Shown piece by piece: positions 5,861 through 8,251 of a DNA stretch of 8,251 nt. The translations under genes were made by a program, and so were the position numbers. Position 1 is the stretch's first letter. Every line of letters begins with the position of its first letter. The notes under the pieces are model-generated. The model did not search any database. It was not told the origin of the DNA and was given only the letters and a program-made list of their open reading frames with translations. Source of the DNA: Chloroflexota bacterium (GTDB lineage Bacteria; Chloroflexota; Anaerolineae; J102); contig JAADFV010000066.1 in NCBI GenBank assembly GCA_013152695.1, positions 1 to 8,251 of the forward strand, written 5' to 3'.

Positions 5861-7027
5861 GTGAATAATACAGCACCACAAAAGCCGGCACGCGTCCGGC
5901 AAAAGGGCGGGCGGCTCTTGCGTATTCTCAGCCTGGTGCGAAAGGAAACACGCCAGATTATCCGGGATCCGAGCAGCATCCTCATTGCTTTTGTCCTGCC
6001 GATGCTTCTCATGTTCCTGTTCGGTTATGGCGTTTCCCTTGACCTGAACAACATCAACCTCGGGGTGGTGGTTGAGGCACAATCGGCCGAGGCGAGAAAC
6101 CTTGTGCACTCGTTCCAGAGCAGTCGGTACTTCAAGGTCCGCATGGCACGGGATAGGCGGGATCTCGAACCACTCCTTGTCGGCGGAAGACTGAGCGCAG
6201 TCCTGGTCATACCTGCGGATTTCGCGGAACGTCTGCATAGGCGCGACAAGAATCCCTTGCAGGTTCTCGTGCGGGGTACCGATGCCAACACGGGCGAAAT
6301 AGTGCTCAACTATATCGAGGGCACCTGGCGAAACTGGCTGGTCCAGGAAGGAATCAATCGTGGCGAGGCCCGGAATATCGGCATTATAACAGTGAAACCA
6401 CGAATATGGTTCAACGAAGAGGTCGAATCGCGCGCCGCCCTTTTGCCGGGTTCTATTGCGGTAATCATGACACTCATCGGCACGATGCTGACATCCCTGG
6501 TAGTGGCCCGCGAGTGGGAGCGTGGAACAATGGAGGCCCTCCTGGCCACTCCCGTCACCCGCGGAGATCTAATGATCGGCAAATTTATCCCCTACTTTTT
6601 CCTTGGAATGTCGGCCATGGGACTGGTGACCGCTGTCTCAACCCTGGTCATGGATATCCCGTTGCGTGGCTCTCTGTGGCTCCTTGCCGTAGTTTCAGCG
6701 ACATACCTGTGCTTCGCCCTGGGCCTGGGGTTGCTGATCTCATCGGTAACCCGCAATCAATTCGTGGCAACGCAGGCCGCACTGATCGTGGGTTTTCTGC
6801 CGTCATTCATACTTTCCGGCCTCGTCTTCGAGCTGAACAGCATGCCGTGGCCGATCCGCTATCTGACTTACCTGTTCCCTCCACGATATTTCGTATCGTC
6901 ACTGCGAACGTTGTTCCTGGCAGGAGACGTATGGCAGGTGATCGTTCCGAATACATGTGTGATGGCTGCGTTCGCGGCGTTCTTTTTGACAATGACGGCA
7001 CGAAAGACAAGAACCAGGCTCGAATGA
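5861..7027 (+). CDS. ybhS: ABC-2 type permease, YbhS-like
   Basis: This 388-residue inner-membrane subunit has the ABC-2 layout: a cytoplasmic start with KETRQIIRDPSSI (28-40), TM1 at about 41-60, an exported domain of about 135 residues (61-195), then five further hydrophobic segments near 196-216, 242-264, 272-295, 303-323 and 358-379. The motif VAREWERGTMEALLATPVTR (215-234) after TM2 is the coupling region seen in ABC-2 permeases (ARExExGTxExLLxTP). LSGLVFELNSMPWPIRYLTY and the following FPPRYF are typical of the C-terminal part. The likely start is GTG at 5861: a strong AGGAGGT lies 10 bases upstream, and the first three bases of TAGGAGG are the stop codon of the ATPase gene, which links translation of the two. 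It probably pairs with the next permease to form the channel. The substrate cannot be read from sequence; E. coli YbhFSR has been linked to drug export and Na+/Li+ export. Confidence 0.9.
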   Translation: MNNTAPQKPARVRQKGGRLLRILSLVRKETRQIIRDPSSILIAFVLPMLLMFLFGYGVSLDLNNINLGVVVEAQSAEARNLVHSFQSSRYFKVRMARDRRDLEPLLVGGRLSAVLVIPADFAERLHRRDKNPLQVLVRGTDANTGEIVLNYIEGTWRNWLVQEGINRGEARNIGIITVKPRIWFNEEVESRAALLPGSIAVIMTLIGTMLTSLVVAREWERGTMEALLATPVTRGDLMIGKFIPYFFLGMSAMGLVTAVSTLVMDIPLRGSLWLLAVVSATYLCFALGLGLLISSVTRNQFVATQAALIVGFLPSFILSGLVFELNSMPWPIRYLTYLFPPRYFVSSLRTLFLAGDVWQVIVPNTCVMAAFAAFFLTMTARKTRTRLE

Positions 7028-7041
7028 TGCGGGAGTAATTC

Positions 7042-8175
7042 ATGCTGAATCGAGTTGTTCGACTGATCATCAAGGAGTTCCTGGCCGTCTGGAGGGACCC
7101 GCACAGCCGTATAGTGCTGGTGCTCCCTCCTTTAATTCAATTGTTGGTGTTCAGCTTTGCCGCCACACATGAAGTCAGGAATGTGGCGCTGGGAATCTAC
7201 AACGAGGATCACGGGCGTGCCGCGCGCGAACTGGTCGCCCGATTTCATGCCATTCCTGGAACCTTTTCGCGCGTAGAACATCTCAACAGCCTTAAAACCG
7301 TTCAATCGGCAATCGATGCCCAGGATGTTCTTGCAGTAGTTCATATCGGGCCGACCTTCTCAAGGGACCTGGAAGCCGGTCATTCCACGCCCGTCCAGGT
7401 TCTCCTGGATGGGCGTAAGGCCAACGCCGCACTGGTGGTGCAGGGATATATAAACCGGATCGTACAGGATTTCGCCGCTGAGCGATCAGCGGATAAAGGG
7501 CGATTTCGAACCACGAGACGAAGGATCGTGTCGAGCGCCATAGTACCGCGAATGTGGTTCAACCCTAATCTTAGTCCGATCTGGAGCTCTGTCCCGGCCT
7601 TATTGGGAATCCTGATCAACCTGGTCGCCCTTCTTATTACGGCCCTGTCGGTCGCACGAGAGAGGGAGTTGGGGACATTTGAACAGCTGCTTGTGTCTCC
7701 TCTGCGCCCTGCGGAGATCCTGATCGGAAAAGCCGTGCCGGCTGTCATCTTGGGTTTCGGCGAAGGAGCGCTCATGATCGCCATGTTGATACTCGTCTTC
7801 CGGCTGCCATTTACCGGATCGGGCGTTGTCTTGCTGTTCGTTGCGATGCTCCTGTTCCTTGTGGCTATTGTCGGAGTAGGCCTTTTCATCTCATCCCTGG
7901 CCAAAACCCAGCAACAGGGATTTCTCGGGGCGTTCACATACCTGGTGCCGGCGGTTTTATTAAGCGGCTTTGCTACACCCGTCGAGAATATTTCAGAGTG
8001 GCTGCGCTGGGTCGCCTATCTTAATCCGCTTCGGTACATGATTTCCATTTCCCGCTCGATCTTTCTTGAAGGCCCCGATACGACGGTGGTCATGAATATG
8101 ATGTGGCCGTTGGCGCCGATAGGGCTTGTAACCTTGACGGCTGCCGCATGGCTGTTTCGGAAGAGAATGGAGTAA
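7042..8175 (+). CDS. ybhR: ABC-2 type permease, YbhR-like
   Basis: This 377-residue permease has the same plan as its neighbour: KEFLAVWRDPHSRIV (11-25), TM1 about 22-40, an exported domain about 41-180 and five more membrane segments near 183-203, 229-251, 260-283, 293-312 and 353-372. The coupling motif reads VARERELGTFEQLLVSPLRP (204-223). LLSGFATPVENISEWLRWVA and LNPLRY form the usual C-terminal signature. The start ATG has CGGGAG 6 bases upstream and lies 14 bases after the first permease. The two permeases share architecture and several motifs but differ widely elsewhere, as expected for old paralogues that make a heterodimer. It is the last gene of the operon visible here; only 76 bases follow, and they show no clear terminator. 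Confidence 0.9.
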   Translation: MLNRVVRLIIKEFLAVWRDPHSRIVLVLPPLIQLLVFSFAATHEVRNVALGIYNEDHGRAARELVARFHAIPGTFSRVEHLNSLKTVQSAIDAQDVLAVVHIGPTFSRDLEAGHSTPVQVLLDGRKANAALVVQGYINRIVQDFAAERSADKGRFRTTRRRIVSSAIVPRMWFNPNLSPIWSSVPALLGILINLVALLITALSVARERELGTFEQLLVSPLRPAEILIGKAVPAVILGFGEGALMIAMLILVFRLPFTGSGVVLLFVAMLLFLVAIVGVGLFISSLAKTQQQGFLGAFTYLVPAVLLSGFATPVENISEWLRWVAYLNPLRYMISISRSIFLEGPDTTVVMNMMWPLAPIGLVTLTAAAWLFRKRME

Positions 8176-8251
8176 AACACGGATGGTCCCTGAGTCGTAT
8201 CCTCTTGCTTCTCAGCCACGGCACGGTTAAAATTATTCCGTCTTCATCGCC

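Noticed and set aside
7380..7937. Minus-strand open frame of 185 codons inside the second permease
   Set aside because: Antisense shadow of a conserved membrane protein; rich in Arg/Ser/Thr as expected from the reverse of hydrophobic codons.
8190..8220. CTGAG...CTCAG inverted repeat after the last permease as a terminator
   Set aside because: 5-bp stem with a 16-base loop and no T-run; likely chance.
1..8251. CRISPR array, tRNA or rRNA
   Set aside because: No regularly spaced direct repeats, and no tRNA cloverleaf or rRNA signature was seen on either strand.

Overview
The window looks like bacterial chromosome, and the genes fit a Gram-negative proteobacterium. They form a cecR-ybhG-ybhF-ybhS-ybhR type operon in the same order as in E. 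coli, but GC content and divergence suggest a non-enteric host. A deltaproteobacterial (Desulfobacterota) origin is my guess, not something the sequence proves. Two domains of composition are visible by eye: a moderately GC-rich right part (about 2320-8175) and a clearly AT-rich patch (about 660-1720).

Left region, 1-2260: accessory, mosaic DNA. Positions 1-572 (minus strand) hold the N-terminal 190 residues of an IS256/Mutator-family transposase that runs off the window edge. Next comes an AT-rich minus-strand pair: a small exported protein (801-1136) and an exported SH3b-domain protein (1176-1715), 39 bases apart and probably one transcript. Positions 1716-2260 carry no intact gene but hold gene debris: a single orphan Sel1-like repeat on the minus strand (1844-1969), a 7-bp hairpin (1975-1993), a weak possible relic of a flavin/F420 oxidoreductase tail (1986-2036, minus) and the first 24 codons of a REP-associated (RAYT, Y1/HUH) transposase ending in a stop (2098-2172, plus).

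Right region, 2261-8175: a compact plus-strand efflux operon. A sigma70-like promoter (TTGACT, 18-base spacer, TAATAT) overlaps two palindromes that are a good candidate operator. The regulator is a TetR/CecR-type repressor. Behind it come a HlyD/YbhG membrane-fusion protein, a YbhF tandem ATPase and two ABC-2 permeases (YbhS- and YbhR-like). Gaps or overlaps are ATGA (regulator/fusion protein), 13 bases (fusion protein/ATPase, from the ATG), 15 bases and 14 bases.

Working model: the repressor senses a ligand and releases the promoter. The two permeases form a heterodimeric inner-membrane channel, the single tandem ATPase powers it, and the fusion protein bridges to an outer-membrane channel not encoded here. 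The two ATP sites of the ATPase are predicted to be unequal: all visible deviations from consensus fall in one composite site. Positions 8176-8251 hold no gene or convincing terminator that I can see.
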